Positions 8,883 to 16,912 of a DNA stretch of 34,317 bases are shown in pieces. Made by a program: the position numbers and the translations under genes. Numbering within the stretch: position 1 is the stretch's first letter; each line of letters opens with the position of its first letter. Source of the stretch: Nitrospinae bacterium RIFCSPLOWO2_12_FULL_45_22 (lineage in GTDB: Bacteria; 2-12-FULL-45-22); the NCBI GenBank assembly GCA_001803565.1, contig MHDQ01000031.1:1-34317 (forward strand), in the 5' to 3' direction. The notes under the pieces are model-generated. The model had not been told where the DNA came from and did not search any database. It saw nothing but the letters and a program-made list of their open reading frames with translations.

Positions 8883-10493
8883 TTATCTCTCTGAATTCAA
8901 GATCTCATATAGTAAAATTTTATGCCGAGGTTGTTTATTCGACTTATATATCAGTTTTAAAATATCTTTAGGGGCCTTGGTATCATCTAAAAGAAAGGCT
9001 AATTGGGGAGAGAGCATTGGGGTAGTCTGTTCGTCTATTGCAATGTACTGAACTTTATTATAACGGGCATAGAAGATGGTTTTTGAAAAATCCTCTTCAT
9101 AGGGTGATAGTATCGGCACCCCGCCCCCGGCATAATAAGAAATCTTACTATCTGTAGTCATAATTATGGGATTAGGGGGTAAATTTTTTCTTATCTCCTC
9201 TCCTATATCCCTGACCCAGGTATCGGGTTTTGCCCGATTAGGATTAAAAATAAACAAAACTGACGGCAATAAAAATATAACTGCGATAATGGCCAACCCC
9301 TTGTTTGATTGTAAGCTATAGCAAATTCCAAACGATCCCTTTAGGGTCTCATGAACCCAAGCTGCCAGCTCACTAATGCCCTTAGCAGCCCACAATGCTA
9401 CTATAGGGACCATAGGGAGTAAATGTCGGGGCTTAGGGAGGAAGAATAAAGAGAATAGGATCATGGGATACGCAAAAAAGCTTAAGAGGTACAATTCTGC
9501 CTGAAGGCGATCCCGCGACCACGCCTGCCGAAACAGTCCCACCAGAGAAAGAAAGACTACCCAGGGTAAAGCCATATCAATTAGGTAGATAAAACTATCC
9601 TTAAAGAATTTTTTAAAATTTCCCCGATCAAAATTGGTCATTAGAGAAAGACGGCCCTTTTCCTTTATATGCCTACCTACTTCGGAATTAGGGTCGTAAA
9701 GGGCCTCACTAAGGGTCTGCCTTCCATCTTTTGTAAGGGATAGCCATCCTTCACTGGTATCTTTCAGTAAAAAGGCCTGTAGACCGTATGATTTGCCACT
9801 CAATGTCCAGGTACCCAATTGATTATGTAAGAAGATTAGATAAGGGGAGGCGACTGCAAGAAAGATAATAATAATACTTACTCCTGCCCTGATAAGGTGG
9901 GCTAAAGTTGCTTTCCAAACAAAGCGTTGGTTGATCAAATACCAGAGGAAGAATATAGCCAATCCTAAAATCCCCTCTGGCTTAGTCAGATAGGCGAGAC
10001 TAAAAGATATAGTGGTAAAGAAAACGAGAGAGGTTCTTTCTAATACCAGCCAGCCACAGTATATACCTAAACAAAGGAGAAACAGGTAGAGGGATTCTGA
10101 CAAAACCTGGGTAGAAATAAAGGCCAAATTGCGATCAAAAATGATAAATAAAGAACTAACGAGTGCTACTCTTGGCCCATATAGTCCCCGGGCTAGAAAA
10201 AATATGGGGATTATCAAGAGAGACCCGGAAACCAGCGAAATTATTCTCGCTATTGCTTCATAATTATCCGAAAAGATGGAAAGAGTCTTAATCAAAAAAG
10301 GATAGAAGGGATGATGATGAGTGCTGCGGAAGGTCTCGCCATAATTTGAAGAAAAGATATGCTTGGCCAGATCGATAAATGTTATGCCATCATTGGCTAT
10401 CAAAGGATGGAAATGACTCTCATAGATGCGAACGAGGAGACTTAAGGCTATAAGCCCTGACAGTAAAACTAAACTGCCTGATCTTCTACACAT
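8883..10493 (-). CDS. PMT/ArnT-like GT-C glycosyltransferase
   Basis: An integral membrane protein of about 536 residues with about ten or more transmembrane segments and a soluble C-terminal tail. The first external loop has the acidic motif ANDGITFIDLA (D about 35), where GT39/GT83-type enzymes keep their catalytic aspartate. THHHPFYPFLIK, VLSESLYLFLL and LTKPEGILGL follow the family pattern. It is expected to transfer a sugar from a polyprenyl-phosphate donor to an acceptor on the outer face of the inner membrane. The frame is open back to a TTG at 10571, overlapping the fusion gene by 29 bases without a good ribosome site. I prefer the ATG at 10493, preceded by AGGAAC at about 12 bases. 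The donor sugar and acceptor (lipid, glycan or protein) are unknown. Confidence 0.85.
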   Translation of the reverse strand: MCRRSGSLVLLSGLIALSLLVRIYESHFHPLIANDGITFIDLAKHIFSSNYGETFRSTHHHPFYPFLIKTLSIFSDNYEAIARIISLVSGSLLIIPIFFLARGLYGPRVALVSSLFIIFDRNLAFISTQVLSESLYLFLLCLGIYCGWLVLERTSLVFFTTISFSLAYLTKPEGILGLAIFFLWYLINQRFVWKATLAHLIRAGVSIIIIFLAVASPYLIFLHNQLGTWTLSGKSYGLQAFLLKDTSEGWLSLTKDGRQTLSEALYDPNSEVGRHIKEKGRLSLMTNFDRGNFKKFFKDSFIYLIDMALPWVVFLSLVGLFRQAWSRDRLQAELYLLSFFAYPMILFSLFFLPKPRHLLPMVPIVALWAAKGISELAAWVHETLKGSFGICYSLQSNKGLAIIAVIFLLPSVLFIFNPNRAKPDTWVRDIGEEIRKNLPPNPIIMTTDSKISYYAGGGVPILSPYEEDFSKTIFYARYNKVQYIAIDEQTTPMLSPQLAFLLDDTKAPKDILKLIYKSNKQPRHKILLYEILNSER

Positions 10494-10542
10494 AATAAGA
10501 AATGTTCCTGGTATTTTTCGAGGGTCTAAGTGACAGGACGCT

Positions 10543-11913
10543 TCAATCACCTGAAGAAATCTTTTCTGCAATAATGCAGGTTGAAGAGGATATCAAGGGC
10601 AAATTGATTTTTTTGGTTGCTTTGGCCAAAAGAGAGAGGAGGCTTAAAGCAGGTCGAGAAATATGTTTTAATATAGAAAGATTCCGACCATGTCGTTTAA
10701 GATAACCATTCAGTCTTTCTTTATAAACTGTTAATTCCATGGGAAAAAAGAAAAGACTCCTTAATTGAATAGAAAAACTTATCTTTTTAAGCAATTTTTT
10801 TATTTTCAAGGTAGATACAGGTTCAAAAGGGCCTGAACTTAAAAAGGCATCCTCAATCCTGTTGATCTTTAAGAGCTTTTCTATACCCTGATAAAATAGG
10901 CCGTAAAAAGATAGCTTATTTTTGCAGAAAATAATAAGTTTTCCTTCGGGTTTCAATGCCCTTTTCGCTTCAGAAAAGATAGTCTGATTCTTTAGGATAG
11001 GGACTTTTTCCAAAGAAAATAAAAATAAAATCATATCAATAGAAGAACTTTTCAAGGGAAGATAGGCATCACTAACAAAAAAATCCATTTTTGTCGTCTT
11101 GGCGTTGACAAAAATGGCCGCTTCCCTACTCAGTTCCAAGTCAATCAGATGATGACCGGTTAAGGCCGAGGAGAGAGGTCTAAGTAGCGTTCCGTCATAG
11201 CTAAAAACAGACAAAATATGCCCCCTTTTTTTAGGCAAATAGGATTGAACCAATGAAGTAATCTTATTAACCTCTTCTTCGGAATATATTTCATAGTCTT
11301 TTCCGAAATAGCTGGAACGGGACAAAAATTTCTGGTGTTCTCTTATTTCAGAGAGCGTATATTCTGAAGATCTAAGTTTAATAGGGAGAGAAGGGGCACC
11401 TTTTCCATTTTGGAATTCATTAAAATGAACTATATCCCTTATATCTTTTTTAGGAGGGAGTGGAGGATTCTCGGCCGATTCTCCTAGCATTATGATACAT
11501 AGGGGTTTTAAATGATTAGGTACACCTAGGAGTTTAGATACTTCTTCCTCTTTCCCAAAACCTGCCAGCCAGCAAGCCCCTAAGCCTAGTTCACATGTTC
11601 TTAAGAGTATATTCTGGACCGCAGCCGATACTGATTGGATATTGGCATAGTGTTCCTCATTAAAGGTAGCATCATACAGCACTACAATAAGGCAAGGGGC
11701 ATCCATGATTTGCTTTTGAGCCCCTGCCTGTTTGACCATTCTTTCTTTCATAGATTCTTTGTCAACCACTATGAACTGCCAATGCTGTCGGTTAGAGGCA
11801 GAAGGGGCCATGGTTCCGGCTTTTATAATTTCCATAACTATCTCTCTAGGAATGGCCTTGTCCCGAAATTTTCTAATGCTTCTTCTTTTTTCTAACGCCT
11901 CGCTTAACTCCAC
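10543..11913 (-). CDS. Nitroreductase-methyltransferase fusion protein (paralogue 1)
   Basis: A 456-residue two-domain protein. The FMN nitroreductase domain (1 to about 165) carries RRSIR (10-14), PSASNRQHWQF (37-47), ANIQSVSAAVQN (90-101) and GLGACWLAGFG (110-120), close to canonical. The C-terminal domain (about 200-456) resembles a class I methyltransferase with SIDMILFLFSLEKV (291-304) and RALKPEGKLIIFCK (318-331). Its motif I region, ILSVFSYDGTLL (233-244), lacks the GxGxG loop, so SAM binding is uncertain. The two domains sit in one frame, so this is a true fusion, and the same architecture occurs at 1400-2674. Translation starts at GTG 11913, overlapping the upstream GT2 gene by 10 bases, with GGGGTAGGG upstream. 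A reduction step coupled to methylation or to carrier binding is possible. No known pathway is claimed. Confidence 0.87.
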   Translation of the reverse strand: MELSEALEKRRSIRKFRDKAIPREIVMEIIKAGTMAPSASNRQHWQFIVVDKESMKERMVKQAGAQKQIMDAPCLIVVLYDATFNEEHYANIQSVSAAVQNILLRTCELGLGACWLAGFGKEEEVSKLLGVPNHLKPLCIIMLGESAENPPLPPKKDIRDIVHFNEFQNGKGAPSLPIKLRSSEYTLSEIREHQKFLSRSSYFGKDYEIYSEEEVNKITSLVQSYLPKKRGHILSVFSYDGTLLRPLSSALTGHHLIDLELSREAAIFVNAKTTKMDFFVSDAYLPLKSSSIDMILFLFSLEKVPILKNQTIFSEAKRALKPEGKLIIFCKNKLSFYGLFYQGIEKLLKINRIEDAFLSSGPFEPVSTLKIKKLLKKISFSIQLRSLFFFPMELTVYKERLNGYLKRHGRNLSILKHISRPALSLLSLLAKATKKINLPLISSSTCIIAEKISSGD

Positions 11914-12908
11914 CTTACCCTACCCCACATCTTGCCAGCATTCATACCTACTCGTCGTAAGTAAAATAATGCAGGTATAACACTAAAGATGGATACCAGA
12001 TCTATTTTTATCTTTTTTCTTCGGCTGATTAAGAGTCTGAATTTCTTTGTGCCTAAAAACATCCCTCCTAATAATAAAAAATATAGAAGTAGTAGGGATA
12101 GGGGTATTATCATTAAATTTATAGATCCTAGTAAAGTTAATACTGATATTCCTATTAGGGGCCATAGTAAAGAGAAAGGGTCCCTCGTTATCTTAAGTAT
12201 GCTGGGTTGTCTAACATTATAATCGGCTATGCCCCGGCGAAAACTCCATTTAAAAAAATCCCATATGTTATCCCTAGTATTATGGAAGACATAAGAGTTG
12301 ATATCATATTTAACCCTTAGGCCCTTTTCTCTCATACGGTTTATAATGTCTTCATCTTCGCATCCATAGATCAATCTTTCGTCAAACCCTCCAACACCTA
12401 TTATTGCCTCTTTTTTAAATATGGCGTTACAAGTGGATAATGTATTTACACTCCCATCAACCTCTTTTAAATGGGCATCTAAACCAATAGCCCCACCGGC
12501 AGGGAGCCCTAAACAGGCAATACATTTTCCTAAATATTTACTCCCGGGAGGTGGATAGGCATTACCACCCACCCCCGCTATTTCTCCGTTATTAAAATTC
12601 CCCACCAGTATCCTCAACCAATCCTTTGGGACGCGGCAATCAGCATCAGTAAATGCTATTAGGTTGTATTGAGCATGAGCCACACCGATATTGCGAGATA
12701 AGGCAAAATTTTTCTCGGGCGAGTTTATCAATTTAACTCCGGGATATCTCTTAACAATGGAACTAGTAGCATCTATTGAGCTATCCACAACAATGACCTC
12801 ATACTTTTCTCGAAGATACTCTATACTCAGTACCGATTCTAGGCAGCCTCCGATGTTCCTCTCCTCATTATAGGTAATAATTACGACACTAACGGAGGGA
12901 TAATGCAA
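11904..12908 (-). CDS. Glycosyltransferase family 2, membrane-associated
   Basis: A 334-residue GT-A enzyme. The N-terminus SVSVVIITYNEERNI is the GT2 signature, FTDADC (86-91) supplies the DxD metal-binding motif, and YGCEDEDII (181-189) is the ED-containing catalytic region that binds the acceptor. Two hydrophobic segments at about 245-285 and a basic C-terminus should hold it on the cytoplasmic membrane face. It presumably extends a lipid-linked glycan. The start is a TTG at 12908, one base after the toroid gene stop, so coupling is likely. The downstream nitroreductase-methyltransferase gene overlaps its end. Such GT2 proteins with a C-terminal membrane region are common in capsule and exopolysaccharide loci. 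The sugar specificity is unknown. Confidence 0.9.
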   Translation of the reverse strand: MHYPSVSVVIITYNEERNIGGCLESVLSIEYLREKYEVIVVDSSIDATSSIVKRYPGVKLINSPEKNFALSRNIGVAHAQYNLIAFTDADCRVPKDWLRILVGNFNNGEIAGVGGNAYPPPGSKYLGKCIACLGLPAGGAIGLDAHLKEVDGSVNTLSTCNAIFKKEAIIGVGGFDERLIYGCEDEDIINRMREKGLRVKYDINSYVFHNTRDNIWDFFKWSFRRGIADYNVRQPSILKITRDPFSLLWPLIGISVLTLLGSINLMIIPLSLLLLYFLLLGGMFLGTKKFRLLISRRKKIKIDLVSIFSVIPALFYLRRVGMNAGKMWGRVRWS

Positions 12909-12909
12909 C

Positions 12910-14412
12910 TTAGTCTATCCGCAAAATGTAGTTCAGGAAGGGGTTTTGAGCTTCTAGCCTGATCTTTAAAAATCCTAAGGCCCTATCACCATAAAAGATA
13001 GAGTCACTCAGGGCTATTATTCCCAAATCTTCATAAGAAATGGCCCCGGTGCTCGAGATTTTAATACGTGTATTTTGATCCTTAAGGATCAAGGCATTGT
13101 TATTTATCTCAATGCCATAGGGACTTTTATAAGCAAAGAATAGTTCATCTTTTTGGAGTTTAGTATTTACAATTATACAATCTCTCTGAAAGTCATAATG
13201 TCTGTCCCCCGTTTCCTTTGCCGAGAGTAATTTATACTTTAATCCTCTCAGCCTATGAAGGCCCAGAGGGCGAAGAATATCTAGCCACCTCGCGGCCTTT
13301 AAATTGTAATAGCTTGGATCGAAAAAAAACTTCATGCCGTCCCTCGTCCAAAGGGCAAATAATTTGCTATGCTCACTATCAGTAACCACAAGATAACTAT
13401 CCCTTCTAATCACCTTTAGGTTGTTTTGGTCAATCCCCATTTTAGAAGAGTTATATTCATCTCCTAAATCGTATGCTTTTACATGGTCATAGGCCTGGCA
13501 AATTTTATATAGATCAGTACAAAGATGGCGTTCATCAGGCAGATGTTGGATATAGCCAATGCCATTTTGATACCCATCTATCACTTTCTCCAATATGCTA
13601 TTTGCCTGGGGAATTAAAGGACTGAATATTTCAAAGCCATCAAGGATCAACCATCCCAATTGGCGGGTATTGTAAGTTCCACCAAAACTCCCATCCGGAT
13701 AGATCAACTCATTACAATTCGCTATAAACCCTTTAGCGGCCTCTAAAATTTTGGGTTCAGGCATTATCAAATAAAAATTTCCCAAGATGCTAAGGGTCAA
13801 GGACGAATAACCAAGGTCTATACCTTTCCTCTCGGTAAAGAATCCATCTCGGTAGCCTGAGCTTAATACACGATCCAATTTTTCCTGGGAGCAAGCTAAG
13901 AACTTTTCCTCCTTGGTCAACTCATATATTTTTAACAAAGTAAGAGCGGCCATAGACTCCTGGTTGGTCAAGTATTTTTCCCTATTTTTACATAACCACC
14001 GCCCTGCTCTTATTAAATGATTCAGCCAATCTTCTTGTACTCCTATGATATTCATAGAATGAGAAATAGCATAGGTAGAGTAGGCTGTAGCAGCATAAGA
14101 ATGATCATATCTCGTATACTCTGGAAAAGAACCATTCCTATTCTGAATCTTACACCAGAAATCAATCCCAGCCTTAATTCTGAAGATTAGCTCATCTTCT
14201 TTTCTCGATCTGATTCCCTTATCATACACCCAAGCCAGAGAAGCTACGGCCTCCTGCCACCGGGCATTACAAAATTTTTTTTTACCTTGCCAATGAGGAT
14301 AAAAGAAACAGCCCTTGCTCAAACTATTGGCCCCTACATCCTGGAGAGAAAGGAGTCGGGGCCAAGAATCCTTTACCCATTGCAAATATAATTCTTTCCT
14401 CTTTTTCCACAT
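12910..14412 (-). CDS. Alpha/alpha-toroid protein with C-terminal beta-rich domain, function unknown
   Basis: A 500-residue soluble protein with no signal peptide. Residues of about 30-320 show repeated helical hairpins with family-like spots ARWQEAVASLAWVYD, NRNGSFPEY, YSTYAISHSM and PDGSFGGTYNTRQLGWLILDG. These resemble the toroid domains of terpene-cyclase-like, glycosidase-like and heparinase-like proteins. Residues of about 340-500 are rich in short beta-like segments (SYLVVTDSEHSKLFALW, RIKISSTGAISYE), suggesting a beta-sandwich, as in toroid-type polysaccharide lyases. The predicted cytoplasmic location points to a role in glycan synthesis or quality control. The ATG at 14412 has no Shine-Dalgarno site. 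A perfect TATAAT lies only 8 bases before it, so a leaderless transcript is possible. Upstream is a strong inverted repeat. I do not recognise a specific family. Confidence 0.75.
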   Translation of the reverse strand: MWKKRKELYLQWVKDSWPRLLSLQDVGANSLSKGCFFYPHWQGKKKFCNARWQEAVASLAWVYDKGIRSRKEDELIFRIKAGIDFWCKIQNRNGSFPEYTRYDHSYAATAYSTYAISHSMNIIGVQEDWLNHLIRAGRWLCKNREKYLTNQESMAALTLLKIYELTKEEKFLACSQEKLDRVLSSGYRDGFFTERKGIDLGYSSLTLSILGNFYLIMPEPKILEAAKGFIANCNELIYPDGSFGGTYNTRQLGWLILDGFEIFSPLIPQANSILEKVIDGYQNGIGYIQHLPDERHLCTDLYKICQAYDHVKAYDLGDEYNSSKMGIDQNNLKVIRRDSYLVVTDSEHSKLFALWTRDGMKFFFDPSYYNLKAARWLDILRPLGLHRLRGLKYKLLSAKETGDRHYDFQRDCIIVNTKLQKDELFFAYKSPYGIEINNNALILKDQNTRIKISSTGAISYEDLGIIALSDSIFYGDRALGFLKIRLEAQNPFLNYILRID

Positions 14413-14430
14413 GGCTTCGTATTATATCTT
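14413..14430 (-). promoter_or_regulatory. Possible -10 box for a leaderless transcript
   Basis: On the minus strand, TATAAT is followed after 8 bases (ACGAAGCC) by the ATG of the toroid gene. About 17 bases further upstream is only a weak -35 (TTATTA). The 12-bp inverted repeat ATTATT-GT-AATAAT at 14437-14450 overlaps the spacer and -35 region and could be an operator. The lack of a ribosome binding site is consistent with a leaderless start. In an AT-rich gap this could also be chance. Confidence 0.3.
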
Positions 14431-14482
14431 TGCATAATTATTGTAATAATCGACTGAATATGTTATAAAACCGATCCGTAGT

Positions 14483-14537
14483 GAGCTCTGATTTGGTATA
14501 TATTTTTTTCCCATCTATTTATACCAAATCAGGACTC
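14483..14537. repeat. 18-bp inverted repeat between the YfhO-like and toroid genes
   Basis: GAGCTCTGATTTGGTATA (14483-14500) and TATACCAAATCAGGACTC (14520-14537) are inverted copies matching at 16 of 18 positions, including 13 perfect bases beside a 19-base loop. On the minus strand this hairpin follows the YfhO-like stop by about 5 bases. No T-run follows the stem, so it is not a standard intrinsic terminator. It may be an mRNA 3'-end or processing hairpin, or the end repeats of an inserted sequence. Confidence 0.7.
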
Positions 14538-14541
14538 CAGT

Positions 14542-16851
14542 TTAAAACTTAATTTTGGCGAGAGTGATTATCAGCATTGTTCCCCAACTTATAATAAGCA
14601 ATGGAAATAACCAGAATGGATTATATATGAATTGTACTTTGTTTATTCCTTTTTTTATCTTGATTGCCCTAAAAATGAAATTCCCGCCAAATACCTCCGT
14701 GGGGATATCATTAATATTGGCAATCCAACTTCTCGACCAACGGTCAGTTATCAGCAACCACCCATCTTCTGGACAGTTAACTTCGAACAGGAGTCTTTCC
14801 GGCATATATTCCATAACTTTCGCTTCAATCGATATGGCTGGAGGAAGCTTCGAGATAATCTCGGCCTGGCCCGCAGGATTTTTTGTTTTTTTTCTGCTGG
14901 GTAATGCTTCCGGTTCGTGAATAACTATAACTGGTTTATGTAACGTTTCCGTGCGGCTTACCCATGAAGCATAAGATTCGCTTGAAACATCCGCTAAGGC
15001 CACGGTGCTGGAAAACCAGGTTCTGTTAGCTCCCGTCGCCATGCCAGCCAGTATGGTGTTGCTGGATATCATATTTGAATAAAAGCTGTTATTCGAATCG
15101 ACATAGCTTTTCAGGGTTGGTATCTTAAGTACAAGATTGAAATTATTGAGAGAACCAGACTCTCTTAAAAAAGCTTTCGGCGTAAGATTAACACTCGAAA
15201 TGTGCTGGCGCTCTGCCTCTTTCCACCAGCGGTTCGGCACACACATAATGGGATGAGAAATGTATGCATTCAGAAAAGCGTCCGATCCGGCTAGCCCGAT
15301 TAGCATCATCCCCAACAATGCTGGCCGATTACGATCCATAAACTTCCACAATGTGGCGGAGATAAATAGAACACCGAGCCATATCCACAACAGGTGGAGA
15401 TTTGCGCTTCGGTATGCCACCAGTCTTTCAATCCCCTCTTCCACCCAGATCATTGTGATTAGATATACCGTAACTGCAGAAATACCTGTAACCGCTGAGA
15501 CGGTAAAAAACCTTCGCCAAATCGTGAGATCGCGCTTTTGCTGGGATAGATAAAAATCCCTGGTGGCATGAACGGCCAGAACTGTGACGCTAAATATATA
15601 TAAAGCCCGGAATATGCTTGCGTGCCGGAAATATCGCATGGGAAGTAATAGGTCATATAGCCATCCCCTGAAAGGTAGGAACGCCCCCATGCCGCACGCG
15701 ACTGCTAAAAGCCCCATCGCCAAAAGCCAGCACCGCCACTTATCGCGGGAATTGTTAAAAATGGACAGGAGAGCCAGGACAAAAATAGCTGAACCCACAA
15801 AAACACTCATGCTTGAACAGTCGTTATAGCCCCATTTCCGCGTTCTAAGCTGGAGTATGGGAAAGAGCGGACTCGCGAATGTAGCCAGGGCAGCGGGGTG
15901 AAGGGCGTTAGACTTAACCGCGACTTCCCTTGGTAGGGGGTTAGACCTATCTGTATATCCACTCCCTTCGTAAAAAAAGCTTACATATACCGGGGACAAG
16001 ACTGTTGTTCCTGCTACAAAAAATAAAGCCACCGCTATAGCTACAAATTTAAAATCCAACCTACGCTCAGAGCCTTTTTCTGGATTTTCGCCGTGCGGTA
16101 GAATTGCAAAGTCTTTCAATCCCTGGAAAGCCCATCTGCCGAAAGCCCATAAAAGCGCAAAAATCCCGATAATCAGAACCAAACCTGGGTATCCCCCTAA
16201 AGCCGATAGTCCCCAAAAAGCTCCCGCCTCCAAAGATAGGAAAAGACGTCTTGCCACAAGGGCTCCATCCATTCTCCAAATAATGAAAGGGAGGAACGAC
16301 ATAGCGTACAAAAGAGAGGTATGTTCCGCGTGACCCGTGTAAAAGCCGGAGAACGTAAAACCGAGGGCCGCAATCACCCCTCCCCATGGCGGCGACTGTA
16401 AATGCCGCGATAAAGCAATTATTCCGAGTCCCCCTAGCCACCAAATGAAGAGCCAATAAAACCTGAATCCGGATTCACTTCCTCCCGTTAAGAGTCCAGA
16501 AGCGATAGTTAATGGTGAAAGCGCCCCTACCTGTGGGTTGATAAAAGCCGGAGTTCCGCCACTGCTCCATGGATCCCATAACAGCAACTTTCTGGCACGG
16601 GAAAAGTCCGCAAGCAATATGTAATATGGTGCATAATAACTATCTGCATCCCAGATGGGGGAATACAATCCCATAAGCAGATGATAATTGGCCATAAGAA
16701 AAAAAAGAGAAAATAACAAGGTCGCCAGCCACCATTGGTTTTTGGTAAATATTGGCTTTCTGCTGATTGATTCGACAAGACTTGAAAAAGTTCCAGAAAG
16801 TCGTCCGGAAGCAACCCATATTGTTTTCATAGATAATGCCAAAATCTTCAT
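14542..16851 (-). CDS. YfhO-like multispan membrane protein (probable GT-C type)
   Basis: A 769-residue membrane protein with about a dozen transmembrane segments followed by a soluble external domain and a final membrane helix. The first loop has SPIWDADSYYAP (64-75) and LLWDPWSSGGTPAFINPQ (90-107). The C-terminal part has CPEDGWLLITDRWSRSW followed by KKGINKVQFIYNPFWLF. Both patterns are characteristic of YfhO-family proteins, which are linked to extracytoplasmic glycosylation of wall or lipid polymers. The start is an ATG at 16851; an ATG at 16830 is an alternative. Composition looks more GC-rich than the genes downstream of it. It is bounded by an inverted repeat on one side and a 166-base gap with a possible gene relic on the other, so it may have entered the locus separately. 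Confidence 0.85.
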   Translation of the reverse strand: MKILALSMKTIWVASGRLSGTFSSLVESISRKPIFTKNQWWLATLLFSLFFLMANYHLLMGLYSPIWDADSYYAPYYILLADFSRARKLLLWDPWSSGGTPAFINPQVGALSPLTIASGLLTGGSESGFRFYWLFIWWLGGLGIIALSRHLQSPPWGGVIAALGFTFSGFYTGHAEHTSLLYAMSFLPFIIWRMDGALVARRLFLSLEAGAFWGLSALGGYPGLVLIIGIFALLWAFGRWAFQGLKDFAILPHGENPEKGSERRLDFKFVAIAVALFFVAGTTVLSPVYVSFFYEGSGYTDRSNPLPREVAVKSNALHPAALATFASPLFPILQLRTRKWGYNDCSSMSVFVGSAIFVLALLSIFNNSRDKWRCWLLAMGLLAVACGMGAFLPFRGWLYDLLLPMRYFRHASIFRALYIFSVTVLAVHATRDFYLSQQKRDLTIWRRFFTVSAVTGISAVTVYLITMIWVEEGIERLVAYRSANLHLLWIWLGVLFISATLWKFMDRNRPALLGMMLIGLAGSDAFLNAYISHPIMCVPNRWWKEAERQHISSVNLTPKAFLRESGSLNNFNLVLKIPTLKSYVDSNNSFYSNMISSNTILAGMATGANRTWFSSTVALADVSSESYASWVSRTETLHKPVIVIHEPEALPSRKKTKNPAGQAEIISKLPPAISIEAKVMEYMPERLLFEVNCPEDGWLLITDRWSRSWIANINDIPTEVFGGNFIFRAIKIKKGINKVQFIYNPFWLFPLLIISWGTMLIITLAKIKF

Positions 16852-16912
16852 CTAAATCATGCTTTTATTGGAGAGAGCACAAGCAAACTGAGATGCCGAT
16901 TACATACCTTAG

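Noticed and set aside
1400-11913. Nitroreductase domains as BluB (flavin-destroying lower-ligand synthase for B12), attractive beside four B12-binding proteins
   Set aside because: The conserved stretch ANIQS-AA-QN and the GLG-CW/VW region differ from what I recall for BluB, and the domains are fused to a methyltransferase-like part. They look like general nitroreductase-family proteins.
14483-14537. Rho-independent terminator after the YfhO-like gene
   Set aside because: The stem is strong but AT-rich and lacks a U-tract downstream on the minus strand, so it is recorded as an inverted repeat.
14555-14920. Plus-strand frame of 121 codons opposite the YfhO-like gene
   Set aside because: It is antisense to a clearly recognisable coding sequence and has no family-like pattern.
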